Of a stretch of DNA of 64,000 nucleotides, positions 1 through 13,300 are shown in pieces; the first letter of the stretch is position 1; the number at the start of each line of letters is the position of its first letter. The notes under the pieces were generated by a model. It had not been told where the DNA came from, did no database searches, and saw only the letters and a program-made list of their open reading frames with translations. The position numbers were made by a program, and so were the translations under genes. The DNA is from Rhea pennata (Eukaryota > Chordata > Aves > Rheiformes > Rheidae). The DNA lies in the NCBI RefSeq assembly GCF_028389875.1, contig NC_084666.1:63806422-63870421 (forward strand), given 5' to 3'.

Positions 1-819
1 TCACCATAAACATCCTTTGTCTTTCTTTAAAAGCTGTTGTTATTAATTCCCTCAGTGTGCAGAATCATGTCTAATGGACATTCCTGACAGTCACTGTTGC
101 ATGTTTTCTTGTTTCATCTGGCCCTTCGTTACCATTGTGTTAGTGACTGTGATATACGAAATGATCACTGTTGTAACTCCTCTGAAAGAATTTTACATTA
201 AGGTTTTCAGACCAATATGAGAGATACTGAATAAATACTGTTATTTGAATACTACTGCCGGTATATGACCAAGACCTACTCAAATGTTTTTTAGCCTATT
301 TAGAGTCAATATTCTTCAATATTTTAGGCATTTTAAATATCCCTTGCACCTTCCAGGATCCTCAGATCCCACAGAAGTTTTTGGCCCAAATTCTCGTGTA
401 TGTCAAAGACTTTTTTTTGGTGTGGTCTGGTGTTTTGAAATAACTGAATTAATATAAATAGAAATTGAGCCTTTTCGGAGATAAAACTTCGAAATGCTTC
501 TTTAAAAAGTTGTTTTAAAAATAGTAAATACCTACCAAGCAGTGAAAAAGACCAATGTTCAGATAATACTTTTTAAATAATAAATAGTACTTAGAAATTA
601 TTTACAAGTAACTGTCATTTTGGTGGTTCCTCAGAGGAGTGAAATTCGATTAAGTTTTCCTAGTTTGTAAATAACTCATGGGGAAATACTTGAAACTTAA
701 AGAGCATATATCATAAATTCCATGCAAATCCTAGTAACAAGTGTTTGAATGCTGAGTTATCTCTGAATGTTGTGTGCTTACATCGTGTCATTTAAAAATA
801 ATACGATTTTTAATTACAG
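1..819 (+). other. Intron end upstream of exon 1
   Basis: AT-rich intronic sequence whose 5' border lies outside the window. It ends in a usual acceptor (ttacag) at 819. No repeat family or other gene was recognised. Confidence 0.85.
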
Positions 820-864
820 GGTGATGCTGGAGAACATGGACCCAAGGGTGACACAGGAGAAAAG
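820..864 (+). CDS. COL25A1: COL25A1 exon 1 of window (COL2)
   Basis: This 45-nt exon encodes [15 protein letters not shown], five perfect Gly-X-Y triplets. Acceptor ttacag and donor AAGgtagac give phase 0 on both sides. Human COL25A1, as remembered, has [15 protein letters not shown] here, so one residue (His for Asn) differs. Confidence 0.93.
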
Positions 865-3800
865 GTAGACTACTAATTAGTAGAGAAGAAAGCATGTGTA
901 TTAGGCATGTTTACAGTCTAACCAGCTAATGAAAATAAATAATTTGATCAAAAGGAAAATGCATTTTAAACAGTTTCTTTTAAAGAAGTTGTATGGTTTG
1001 GACTGAGTTCATTCTTGTGAACAACAGAAAAATTGTTACTCTTCTGTCTAATTAAGCATAAAATTCCTGACTTTATGGAGCAGCAGCTTCAGTTCAGGAT
1101 ACAGCAGCGTAGCTCAAGTCATCACTCCTCTTTGTGAAATGCATTGTACAGCAACCTGGGGCACAGCCTGCCAGACTATTTGCACTGTGTTTGGGGACAT
1201 AGTTTTCTCTCTGTGTGTCTGATCATTTTCTGATATACTCTAGCTGTAAACATTTCCTGTTCTATGTTGTTGTTTAAGAGAGGGGCCAAAAATATGATAT
1301 GGCTGTAGCTAACTTCCTCACAAATTGCCAGCACAACAAATGAGAGTTGAAGATTAAAAGGTAGATTTTAAATATTTTTGCCAAATTGTATCAATGGTTG
1401 CCTCACTAAATGAAACTTGTGTTTTTAAATGTGCTTTACTTCACATAAGTCTTAAACTTTGTTTTAGCAGTCAGAGCAAATCCTGTGTTGTACAAGAAGA
1501 CAGAGTCACTCATAATGTTCTTTACTGAGCACATAATTTTATGTATTTTTAATGTATATTTTTGTGTAAAAGCTATACATAGCTTATTACTATCACTTTG
1601 GAATTCCTGTACTTCTAATAAACTTTCAATTTAGTTGCTACACTTGGGCAGAAGCATAAATAATTTCTTTTTTACCCTGTATATATTTAACTGCATAGTT
1701 GACTGATATCAGAGTAGCGTAAAGGGAAATTTTTGGTCAATTAATCAACATTCTGTTTTGACTAGTAAGAAGGACAAGCAAATCTCTCTGACACTATCGT
1801 ATGGAAACAGTAAAGCTATTAATTCAATAACACGAAATATTACGGGGCATATTTTAAGATCAACACTTAAATATAGACATTAGATTTAAGAATAGTATGT
1901 TGTTTGATGCTCAGAGTTCATTTAAATAATACGTCATCTGCGGTCATGCTTATTAACCTAGCTGAAAGGCTTAGGAACTTTATTCAGTTACTTAAACAAT
2001 CGGTGCAGATATATGTCTTCTTGATCTGTTTTTGTATGATTTAAGGATATAATTGCTAGATACATTTGAGATTATTGTCAGACAGATACTCCTTGAAGCA
2101 AGCAAATAGAAAGTTTATAGTCTCTCTAGGAAGTGTAATGAAGTGTCCCTTGTTGCTTTTCTTCTTTATCAGCTGTGATTACTGGGCATGCTTCCACTAC
2201 TATGCACATAGGGCACTGTTGTCTGCAGTGCGCACATCTCCCTGCTTGGGGTCATGTTTAGGGGAACAAAAAATACTGTCCCTCTTGCTGTGGAAAAGCC
2301 TTTCTTCCTGAGTATGATGTTATATATATTTCTGTGTGGAGCTTTAAGCAGTTCAGCGGTCTATTTGGGATCAACTTGCAGAAAGTGTAGGTCATCAGGA
2401 GACTACTTGTATTTCTGTATCTGAAGAAACTTTAATAAATTTGTTGAATTTCGGTAATACAGAAGTGTCCCGTCTCTTGCAGGCTTCACGTAAATGTCAG
2501 AGGTGGGATGGAAGTACATGCTGTTTGTGTGGAGTTCATTGTTCTAGCAGTGACAGGCTAGCATCCACTGCATTAACTTTCAGGACAGAGTAAGCAGAAC
2601 AGTGACTTACTTTCATTCTTTTTTCTCCATTTTTTTTCCTGCCTGAAAGACAACCTGCCAGGCAGAAAAAAAGATCCAGATCTTATAGAAGAGCTGCAAC
2701 ACAATGTTTCTGAAAGATAACTCTACTCTTCAGTAGGGAGCTTAGGGGAATGCATTTTGACATATAATTTAGGAGTGAGCGTTAAGCTTGGTGTCGTTAT
2801 GCTACATTTGTACTACTAAGCAAGGAATGTATTCTTTACCCTTCTTGATCGTTAGGGGAAGCTTTTACTGTATGATATTTTGTATTTTAAAGCAGAGATG
2901 AATTCGACTAGTAATTGCTAATCATTTTGATGTGAGAGGAAATCAGAATGTGTTACAGCTACATTTAATATGCTTGTAAAGTAGCCTTGATTTTTCCCCC
3001 CTGCCTTTTTTCTTTCCTATATTGTGTCTGCAGTTTCCCTACTGGTGTCAAAGTAATCTTTATCAGGCAGTTAACTTACCTTGGCTGTTGCAGAATAATG
3101 CAGGATTTTGAAGTAGCTCAGTACGACTCCTGTATTTTCCTCTGGAGGTTTTCAAATGGGACAGGAGATTAACACAGAAAACTAGGTCCTTTTCCGTTGT
3201 CTTACTAGAAACAGATAGGACTGAGTTCCAGCAAATTTCACAACCAGCCTTATCGATGCATCATGATTAGGTATATCTTCTATTATAATTTTTTCTTTCT
3301 ACACAACTTAGCCTTGCATATGGGTAGCTCTGAAATGTCCACAGCCTGTGATATGTTATGTAAATTCACTAGTGTAAGAGTATTGAGAGTTTTTGCCAAC
3401 TAAACACCTACAGAAGGGTACAAAACTTAAGACTCATTGTTTTAAACACTGTTTTTAAGAGATGAGGGAAGACTGGTGCCAGTTCAGTTATTTCACGTGT
3501 TCAGCCACATATCTGTACATGCCCTCTCTGCTCAGGAAACAAGCCATGAAATTTATGTAAGTTATTGCAGAAGCCATTCACTAAATCGTAAATCATAGTG
3601 CCATACATATGTTTAAGAGATTTCATCCATAGATCACAAAACTTCAAAACATTTCTTTAAAAAATAAAGTTCCTGTGAGAGAAGTACTAAATTTTAATTT
3701 ATATGGTGAGAGAGAGCTCAGGTGACAAGCTTCATAGGAACAGGTTCCTATTTATGCACTTAATATAGCTTTGTTTTCTGACCTGCTGTACCCAGCGGCT

Positions 3801-4320
3801 CTCAGAAAAATGGACTTGGGTACTTATTTTTGACCTGTGACGTTAAAAAAGAAACTGTCTTTCCTGAGTTGTCCTACCTTGAAGACAATGTCAATGCCAG
3901 ACTTGAGTTCGTTCTTCTACTCTTCTGCTGTAGCCTTTGGCCCCTGCAGACTACCAAATACCATCCTTTTCTCTGTATGTTCTGCTGAAGTTCTTCATTT
4001 CCAGACCGGCTGACTCATTAGAGCACTGTAAACATCCTGTACCATAATTTTTTCTTTAATCTCATATTAATTTTCATTCTTGCATGAAAATGGATTATAA
4101 TTCTGTGTCTTATCTCCCCTATATCCATTATTATGCTGTAGAATGTTTAACTTATGTCTTACCAGTTGCTTTGCCACTTTATAGCTATAAAAAGTCCTTG
4201 AAGGTTTGCAGTTGTACATGCTTATAAGGGGTATCAGCAGTATCACTCATGCATGTCTATCAAAATGAGGCAGCTCAGGTTTCCAGACATGAATCAACCC
4301 TTCATAAAACTGCCTTTTGT

Positions 4321-4352
<32 letters not shown>

Positions 4353-7300
4353 CCGCACAAGAGAGAACTGCAGTAACTGCAGAGGAAATCTATTCCTAGT
4401 CTTCAAAAGCAACATGCATATTATTTGTTATCATTTAATTTTATAAGACTACTGTCAAAAAAAACCCCACCACCCCCAAACCAATTTTAAAATTATGGCA
4501 TTAAAAAACCCCCTCCCTTCAGCTTTACTGAACCACCAGGAACTGGTAGTCACTGTATGTATTTTAATAAGAAGAATATTTAGCACTTACACTCTGCTTA
4601 AACATCATCAAAGTATAGTGCAGAATTGGTTACTTTACTGTTTGTGTGAATTGCTAAGGTGCTGTTGAGGGGCTTGAAGTTGTTACTGTGTAGCAATCTG
4701 TTACCTTCAATGAATAATCCAAATTTGTTATGAACTAATAGAGAAAGTTCTTCAAATATAGGCAGTCTAGCCATCTTTAGTGATATACAGTTTAACTAGC
4801 AAACTTGTCATTGATTTTTTTTCCCCACTTTTGTTTGGCATCTCATTTAAGAAAAAAATGAAGCAAACTGAGAATACAGGATCTTGTGAAAATTGTACAG
4901 AAAGAACTGAAAGCTAAAAGCTTCCCTGGCTAAGTCATTTGCTGATCCTCTGTGGTTGTGCCTATCACTGCCTATCAAATGCAGGCAGCCTGGCAAAACA
5001 CTGGAGAATCTCTTTGAAAGCTAGGTATTTCCTCAGAACAGAGCTTTGCTGAATACATAAATTACTACACTTTTCTCATCCTGTAACACTTAGCTGTATT
5101 AAGCTATCAGAATAAAAATGCTGAAGAGCTGTGGAAAAGAGCTATGACCTGTCTTAATGGTAAACACGTAGGTCACTGAGTTTTTTCAATGCTAACCTCC
5201 ATTAGCACGAAGAGCTTTGTCAGATGAGACGTGATGCTTGCCATCTGTAGAATTTGGTTAGAAGGATCACTTAATGCCTTTTGTAAATGTCAATACATGA
5301 TTTTTAATGTATGTCAGCGTTTTGCAGTTGTCAAAACAAATCCCTTGACTTTATGAAGTACACGTATACAAAATCTGCAATTATTGTAAAATAATTATTA
5401 TAAATAATTATTATAAAAATTATTAGCTATAAAAATTCAAGTTAATTATTATACTATTTGGATGAATGAAACTAAATCCCTCTGCGTGTTCTTGAAAGCA
5501 AGACTGTTCCTTTTGTGGATCACATTGATTTAGTATCAACGGGTAAATTCTTACGTAGCATCACAGAGTATACTTAAGCTTGCTATATAGTTATCTTACT
5601 ATATAACTGTGCTATAGCCGTGCATGGTTTTTTTATGTCTTTTTCCTGAACATCTCTGTATGTAATAAGCGTGATTATTTCTTGTGGATTTTTTATCAGG
5701 GTGACCCTGGTTCTTCTGCTGCAGGAATTAAGGTAATTTAGTGTTTATAACAGTTGTATGGGGAGAAGAGGGGTTGCTGTTCTGCATTATTTTGTAGTGT
5801 CCCAGACATTTCAGGAACTGTTGCTATAGTTTTCCCCAACCCTATTTTTCCTTCTCAGATTTTGTCTGATCTCTTTCATCTCTTTTCTTTTAGGGTGAAC
5901 CTGGTGAATCTGGACGGCCTGGACAAAAGGTATGAATTGCAATTGTTCAGTTACTCTTTTCCTTGCTGTCAGATTTGCGATCATTCTTGTTACACAGACT
6001 TTAGCAGTGGTACTTCCATAGTGTTTTGCACCAGGATGAGTCCAAGGCAGAACAACAGACCTTGGGATAGCCAAGCCTATCCACATTTGGTTTATGATCA
6101 TTTTGTATTTTAAAAATCATAAGAATGCCAATAGTAATTAGCATGAAAAGGAAGATTAGAATAACCCACCTCCTCTTCTAGAGACAGAATACTTGCATGG
6201 AAAGTCTGCTGTGGTGCATCTGGTGAGACTAACAAAGAATGGATCTGCTCCTTGAATGTGATCACAAGTTAACCTTGAATGTTTGACTGAATATTAACCT
6301 TCCGGTTATGATATGTTGTTACATTTCATTAAGAAGAAGTAAATATTGACTCATTACTTTCACATATACTGATAAGAGGAAACAAAGTGGCATCGGCATG
6401 CAAAGTGTTTGAAAGGACAGAGAGCAAGTAATTCTGCTCTGTTCTTCCTTCCTGGGGAAGAAATTCCCCTGAGTGCTGCACAGCTGCAGCTGCTTTTGCA
6501 AATAAAGATCCAGCAGAAGCTATAATGACTCTGAAATCTGTTGGTCCCTCTGAAGGTGGGGAATTTTCCCCTTGAATCCATATTACTTCAGAGTAAGTAC
6601 TGTGCCTTCAGCTGCCTTTCAGGAGAGAGAGGCAGACCCTCCTGGGAGAGCCAGTGAAAGGACAGAGAAGACACAATGACAGAACCAGATTTCTGCTTTA
6701 CAGTATTTGATTTCCCTCTGGAGCCTTCAACAACACTCTTGCCTCTTATAACATTGAAAGTTACCTACTGCTGCCAGAGTAGAACAGAGTGCAGCTGAAG
6801 GTTGAGCTAGCTGGTATTCCAGAACATAAATCCAAGAAGAACTAAACCATATAGGGAATGTCAGCTAGTTTCTAATACTCAAGGCCTTTTGATAGCAAAA
6901 ATATAAAATAAAATATGAAGTTCGGTCTTTTTATTGAAGAAATTATAACTGCAATCAATTATAACAGCCTAAACAAAGCCTATTATGGTTGCAAATTCAG
7001 TTCTTCAGTACAGTGCAGTTTTAATTAGAAAAACTAATCAAAGTAGTTTAAAGCTATCTAGTCTATGGAATCATTAGGACAGTGTGTTTTGCGCTGTATG
7101 CTCTGCTTGGGTAATAAACTAGAAAATGTACTTAAAAGCCTGTTGAGATTCATATTCTCATTACTTGGCTGCCATGGAGGCAAAAACTAGCAATGATTTA
7201 TCAGCAGGCTCCTGGATCTCTTGAGTTCCCATGCACTCATGTTTGGTCTCGTTGATGTAATATAGGTAAGTAAGAGAGTACACAGATCACAGTTTCTATA

Positions 7301-10300
7301 TTCCCAATTTGTTGCTTGCACCAGAGAAGGCCTAATGCATTCTTTCCACTTTGCCCCACAAGTTCCCACTGTGCTACCTTTCTTCCCCATATACTTCCAG
7401 CACTTGCTGCAAACCTCTGTCTGATCTCGTTCTTGGCCTCCTCCCCTGCACAGCTTCTCTCTGAAGCAAGGGTGCTACATATCCCTCCTACGGGATGGAT
7501 CTGGCTGTATGTGACTGCCAGCAGCTCCTGTGATACATTCCCTTGGAGTGCCTTGTCCAGCTGGGTGACCCACATGTCTGCTGTTCTGTCTTCTGCTTCG
7601 GAGAGCTTCATTCACCCCAGCCAGAGGTTGTGGGTGACCCTTGCCCAGTGAGAGGCATGTCTTTGCCCTCTACCTCACCTGAATCCTTTTCCCTCTATTG
7701 TGCCCCATTTCTATTTTCTTCCTGCATCTTCCCTTCTTCCTTACATATTACTACTACTTCCAGTTACTCCTTATCTGTCTTCTAAGGACAGATACTTATC
7801 GAGCTGCCCACCTGAATAGTGTTTACATGAAATAGAATGTGACAGTGTTTGACAGGTTGACAGGGCTGCAATTGCCATGTGTCTTGCACAAGAGTTGTAA
7901 CAGCCTGACCTGACCCCCTTACCATTACAAGCTGGAGTTAGTATACAGACTCTTTCTTTAAAAATTATTCTTCTCGTAAAATATGCCTGTACCTTTTGTT
8001 TTAGGAAAGATCCAGAAAGGAAAATATTATACGTTCATCTACAGTGTTAACTGTAATGAAGCATTGGTGGTTTAATTGTGTTTTACATTTTTTAATGTAT
8101 CTTTGAGAAGCATTTTAATTGTTTTGTATTATTTTTGCATCTTTGAATCTGAACTGGTTTTTGTGGATCCTGTCTTCTTGTTATATGTTATGTCTGTAGG
8201 GGTTGGCTCTGTCCTAAGCATAAACTGTGGCCTACTGCAGCAATACTAACAGCTCTATCAGTTATAATTATTAAAATTTTATGCTTTGAAGTGAAACTTA
8301 AGCCTTCCACAATTAGATCAGAAAAAGTCATGGTAGCAGTGTCTGTTTCATTTGGCACATGTGACTACTCTAGCAAGAAACTGAAAGAGGAGGTTCTGGA
8401 GCTGCATTTTGTCAGGAATAAGTGTAATGAAGGCTGTTTAAAGGATTGTACTTTCGCAAGAGTGACAACCCACTTCCAGCTTTAGACTGTAATGAGTATT
8501 GCAGCAACAGATAGTAGAGTCTGTTAAAAATGATGTCTCAGCCTCCACTCTTCCTTCTCATTTTGTAGTTAAGCTTTTCAGGGTGGATTGTTCTTTTCTG
8601 TGGTTTTAGTCAGTATGAGTAGTTAAAATCTTGGAGTAACTGAAATGGCCAAAAAAGCTATTATCAGATCCTTCTGTAAAGTAAATTTGTAAATGTAAAA
8701 TTACTCCATTTGGTAAAGCAATTTGCTGACCCTCCATTGTGTTTTACAGTTTGTGGTAGAATTTATTTTTATTATTAGCTCTTCAAGTATATTTAATACT
8801 GTTGAATCAGAACAGTATATATGGGTACTGTAGGCTAACAAACATCTATGTTTTTTATGTATACAGATATTTATGTTTGTATATATACACGTATGCGAGT
8901 GTATGAATGTATGTATGTGTGTGCAGATCTATACACACATACAAACACGCACACACACAGAATATTTTAATAGCGTAATCTGTATGGATCAGCCCAAACC
9001 ACAGAGTTGGAATCTGGATTTTTCTAATGCTCAAGAGTGTATGAAATCTGGAATACAATTTAACTCGTAATAAAGGTAAAAGCTGGCTTCAGAGTTCAGA
9101 CCTGAGCTTTGAGAAAGTTCAGGGAATATTCTGATCCAAGGTTTGGTTTGAATCCATCTCTGTATTAAAATAGAATCTCCACTTTTTAAAATATTGTTTT
9201 CCTCACATGTTATTCCTATTTTTTCTGTTCATTATTTTTATTTCCCTAAACGATGTATGTTTATCTATTATCTTGAAATGACCATGTGGGGATTGTTTTA
9301 CTAGTCTTTCTTGTCTTAGAATAGTATCAACTTTGTTTCAAAATGAATACATTCAGTTTGCAACTTCTGTTACAAATTTTCCTCTTGGAAATGTGATAGT
9401 GTTTTTTTATTGCATTTTAAATAAGCAAGGCATTTCTGAGTAAAGCAGGTTACATTCCCATGAGTTTTCATGACACCATTCATAGATAAATTCCAAGCAC
9501 TGAAATGGTACTGCAGATAGATTTATAAAAATGACAGTCCATTGTAATTAGACGGTCCTGCTTGAACAGAGCAATCCAAACTAAGCTCTTTTGAATTGTT
9601 TTGTAGCTAAATCAGCTACACAGCACGGTATCTAGTTCATAGTTGAAAACAATAGAGAATTAAACATCTAGTATAAGTATGGGAACTTAAATGATAGTGT
9701 GAAATGAACCAGTGCTGCTTGTTTTCTCCTCTTTCAGCAAAGGCTGGTGATGAGAATTCATTTTTGGTTTTAGCCAAATTGGCTTTTGACTTTTCAGCCT
9801 GGATTTCATCTTAGTTTCCTAGGTTTGCAGCAAATATTTAAGTTCTTAAATGTACTGTGAGGAAAGTCGTGTTAAGTTACTCAGTTTGAAAATTTTGATC
9901 CTGCTTGAACTGACTAGCAGTCATCTGTGCTCTTTTATCTTACTGCAGAATATACAGGGATGTTCACTGGATAGTGACCATAACTGAATAATGTCTGTAA
10001 TATTATGTAATTTTCCTGTATAGGGTGAACCAGGTCTTCCTGGGCTTCCTGGACTCCCTGGGATAAAGGTAAATAAGCTGCAGTCTCTGTGTTGTCCTGG
10101 GGGGCACCACAAAGTGTGTGTGTGGGGGGAGACTCGCTGAATGTGGCTGAAATGGGCTTATTGTGCTTATGCTTATATTTCTGAGTCCTTGATATTGAAC
10201 TGGTGGGTATAATAGGAAGGTTTCACATTGGAAATTGATCAGGTGTCTGTGAATAAATAGTATATCTTACATTAAAATGTGCAGTAGAACATCATCTTGC

Positions 10301-13300
10301 CTAGGAAATAAAACCTTAGTGCTTCTAAAAAATCTAATATAATGCAGTTTTTTACTATTTTATTTAATGGAAGAAGCTTGTCATCAAAGTTTTACTTGGT
10401 TTGCACTTTGGTGAGTACTTTCTAGTAGCAATAGTCTACAGAATTTACCAAGCCTCTGGCCAGAGAAGTACATTCATTATTCACAGGTTGTAGAGAACTG
10501 GCTCTATCAGAAGAAATACTCTGTGCTCCCATTACACAGCAGTGATTTCCACTGACAAGTCACACTACTTTAGTAAGATTCTATTCAATATTAGCTACAG
10601 TGCCTGATCTAATACTTTGTTTAGTTATTGGCTTCCTGTTTGTCTGGGATCCTTAGGTAAGTTGAAACAGAAGACGTGGTTGTTTTAGTTCTAGCATAAG
10701 TGGTTGCAATGGGAGTTGCAGCCACTTAGACAGTTTGAGCCATAACTGTAAAATGCTGTACAAAATGAGCAGATTTACATATCCTGAACGAGTGCTGATT
10801 AGATTGGTTGCTTCTCCTTCATAGCAAAGACTATTCTTCAGAGAACAAAATCTCATTGAAACATTTTCTTTGCATTCCAACATGGGTCTGTGCATACTCT
10901 AGGAAGTAGTTTATATCATCTTTCATTAACAGAGGTATAAGTCAAAGGCAGAATTATCATCCTCCTTGGTAGGAGTCAAAATTTATCTCATGGAATGCAG
11001 CAGTTGCAGTGGTTTTCTCAAAAGACTTGTAAATTGCCACAGTATTCAAGGATAATGTCCATTTTGTGGTTCTAGTGAATTATAGGAAGAATTCAATGTG
11101 CATATTAAAGTTTGTATGTTATAATATCTGAAAACATAGTTCCCAGAGAGGTCTTTCATTTTCTGGGAGAGTATATCAACTAGTGAATATCATTGAGGAG
11201 CTGAATTCTTTACAGAATCAAACTGTGTATTCGTAAGCACCTTTCACAGCAATCCCTGGTCCATTTACTTTGCTAGTGAGCAAAGAGGTAGCTCAGTTGG
11301 AGAGTTGCTGCAAGTCTGTGTGGATTCTGTTTCCATGCAGAACATGCATGTCCATGCATATCATCAACAAGTAAATGCAATCTGAGTCTATGATCTGAGA
11401 AAATTGTTGTTGTGAGCCTTTATTTGTTGGTGATGAGAACAGCTCGGAAGAGTAACTGGGCAGGTTCACCTGAAAGGCAAAATATGAAGTGAAAAATGGA
11501 TGAAGTGTGGGAGTTTTGCCCACAATGTTCAGCCAGAATTCAGTGAGATACAGTGGAAAAGCTGCAGAGTTTTCTGCATAATAAAGTGGAATAATGTGGC
11601 CTAGTAGTAAGCCTTTGGGATAACGCTGACTTCTACTGAAAATCTGGCACAGAGCTAGAGTACTGATGATTTGGAGAAGAAATTCCATCTACTGCAATCT
11701 TACGTCGAGGTGGTTAGACACTATGTTGTAAAGCAAGGCATCAGAACTCGGATGAGAGAGGACAAAGCAGATCTCTGGCTACAGCAAACCTACAGAACAG
11801 TGTTTGACTTAAGGCATTTGTAAACTGCTTAACTAAGGAGTCCATATTAAAAGCCTCAGCTTAAACATGAGCCGTGGCATGAGAAATAGTAACAGAAATC
11901 AGTGAATGGCTGGACTTAAGAATATGAGCACTTGTCAGCAACAAAAATGAAACAGCCTAGCCTTCTTTTCTCATCTCTCTTTTTTGATAAAGATTTATGT
12001 AGCCTAAAGACAAAGTCTTCACATCAATTTCCAAGAGTAGTCCCAGTGATCTCTTATGGAGAAACAGATTTGCAGCAAAACTGATGCTGATTGAAAATTT
12101 CTTTAAAATAATGGTGACCAGATGAAAGACTCGAGCATGGAGTTATTTGGACTTGAAATTTGCTTATATTTTCCTGGTGTTATTACACAAAATCAAAAGG
12201 AATTTTATGATGATTTCTTTTTTCATTTGTAATTATTGTTCATTACATTTCTTCGGGGTTCCGGGGTCAGTTCCCATCAGAACTTTATAAGACTCATTAA
12301 AATATTTCTTTGTTATTCTAATCATGATATGCGGTGGTGGTATAATACAACAGAAGTAATACAAACCTCATACAAACTCATTACAGCATGTAAGAAGTTT
12401 CCATGGTGTTTTTTTTCCCCTAACATTTAAATGCATTACAGAGTTCTCATATGTTCATGTATGTGTGTAGTACCTCTCGGCAGGGATTTTGCAGGTTATC
12501 CCCAAACTTTCAGACACAGATGTGTGGTCACCCAAGCTGAGTGCAAACAGAGGCATGCAGGACACAGTGACAAGGCTCTTTACGAGGTAGTGGCTACTTT
12601 GCTTCCTTTCCAGTGCATAGCAACTAAATATTCTCATTTTGTTGTCATTATTTTTCTACAGTATTATTCTCTTAAACTTCTGTTATGTTATGCATGCACA
12701 TACATGCACACTCAGAAGTCTTCCGCAAATATTTCTGTTGAGATCTCTGGCAGCTTAGAAGTGTTAGAATTGCTACTACACTTTGTGATCTTTCTTTGGT
12801 CTTATGTAGCTGAAATTACAGAATGTTCTCCAAATTTGTATCTTCCTATAATGTTCTGGTTAGCTCTAGGTGGTAAGTGCATCTGAAATGCATTAATATC
12901 TACAAATGATTGGACCTAGCTTAAACCAACGTTCCCCAGCCAAATAGTCGAGGAATAAGGACAATATATTTTCTGGAAATTAAATGAAGAAATAGCAAAA
13001 ATTAATATCAGATCAACAGATAGTAACCCAAATGACCCCGCTGATTTTGTATAAATGAGCTAGTTGTCTGAGGAGCATGTTGGCAGAGCTTTTATATTCT
13101 CAACAGCTTTGGAATTCTTATGTGTTGACAGAATGATACATACAGGTGTCTTCAAGACACATGAAAGAGTGAGAGAAGACTCCAGGTTGCCTAATTTTCA
13201 AAGAGTTTTCGTTAGTATCTTCTATTTCTTCCTTGTAAGACACAAGGAAGCTCTTGGATGTAGTTATTCTAGTCTTGAATATCTATCCTATGACTATACA

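Noticed and set aside
4322..4352. Poly(T) run as the tail of a reverse-inserted retroposon
   Set aside because: No element body or target-site duplication could be recognised beside it, so it is listed only as a homopolymer.
5754..6113. 119-codon sense open frame and a 96-codon antisense frame overlapping exon 3
   Set aside because: The sense frame reads exon 3 in the wrong frame and runs through both introns; no domain or codon signal on either strand.
7237..7651. Overlapping open frames of 124 and 111 codons on opposite strands in intron 3
   Set aside because: Opposite-strand overlap in a GC-richer stretch, no protein family resemblance, no splice context.
9921..10112. Antisense open frame with [17 protein letters not shown] residues (similar cases at 23102-23284, 24843-25094, 54521-54721, 55097-55372)
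   Set aside because: The reverse complement of Gly-Pro-rich collagen codons also reads as Gly/Pro/Ser repeats. The sense frame has splice sites and matches COL25A1, so these are shadows.
12431..12886. 151-codon open frame in intron 4, the longest in the window
   Set aside because: Composition is unlike coding sequence, no known motif; expected by chance in 64 kb of vertebrate intron.
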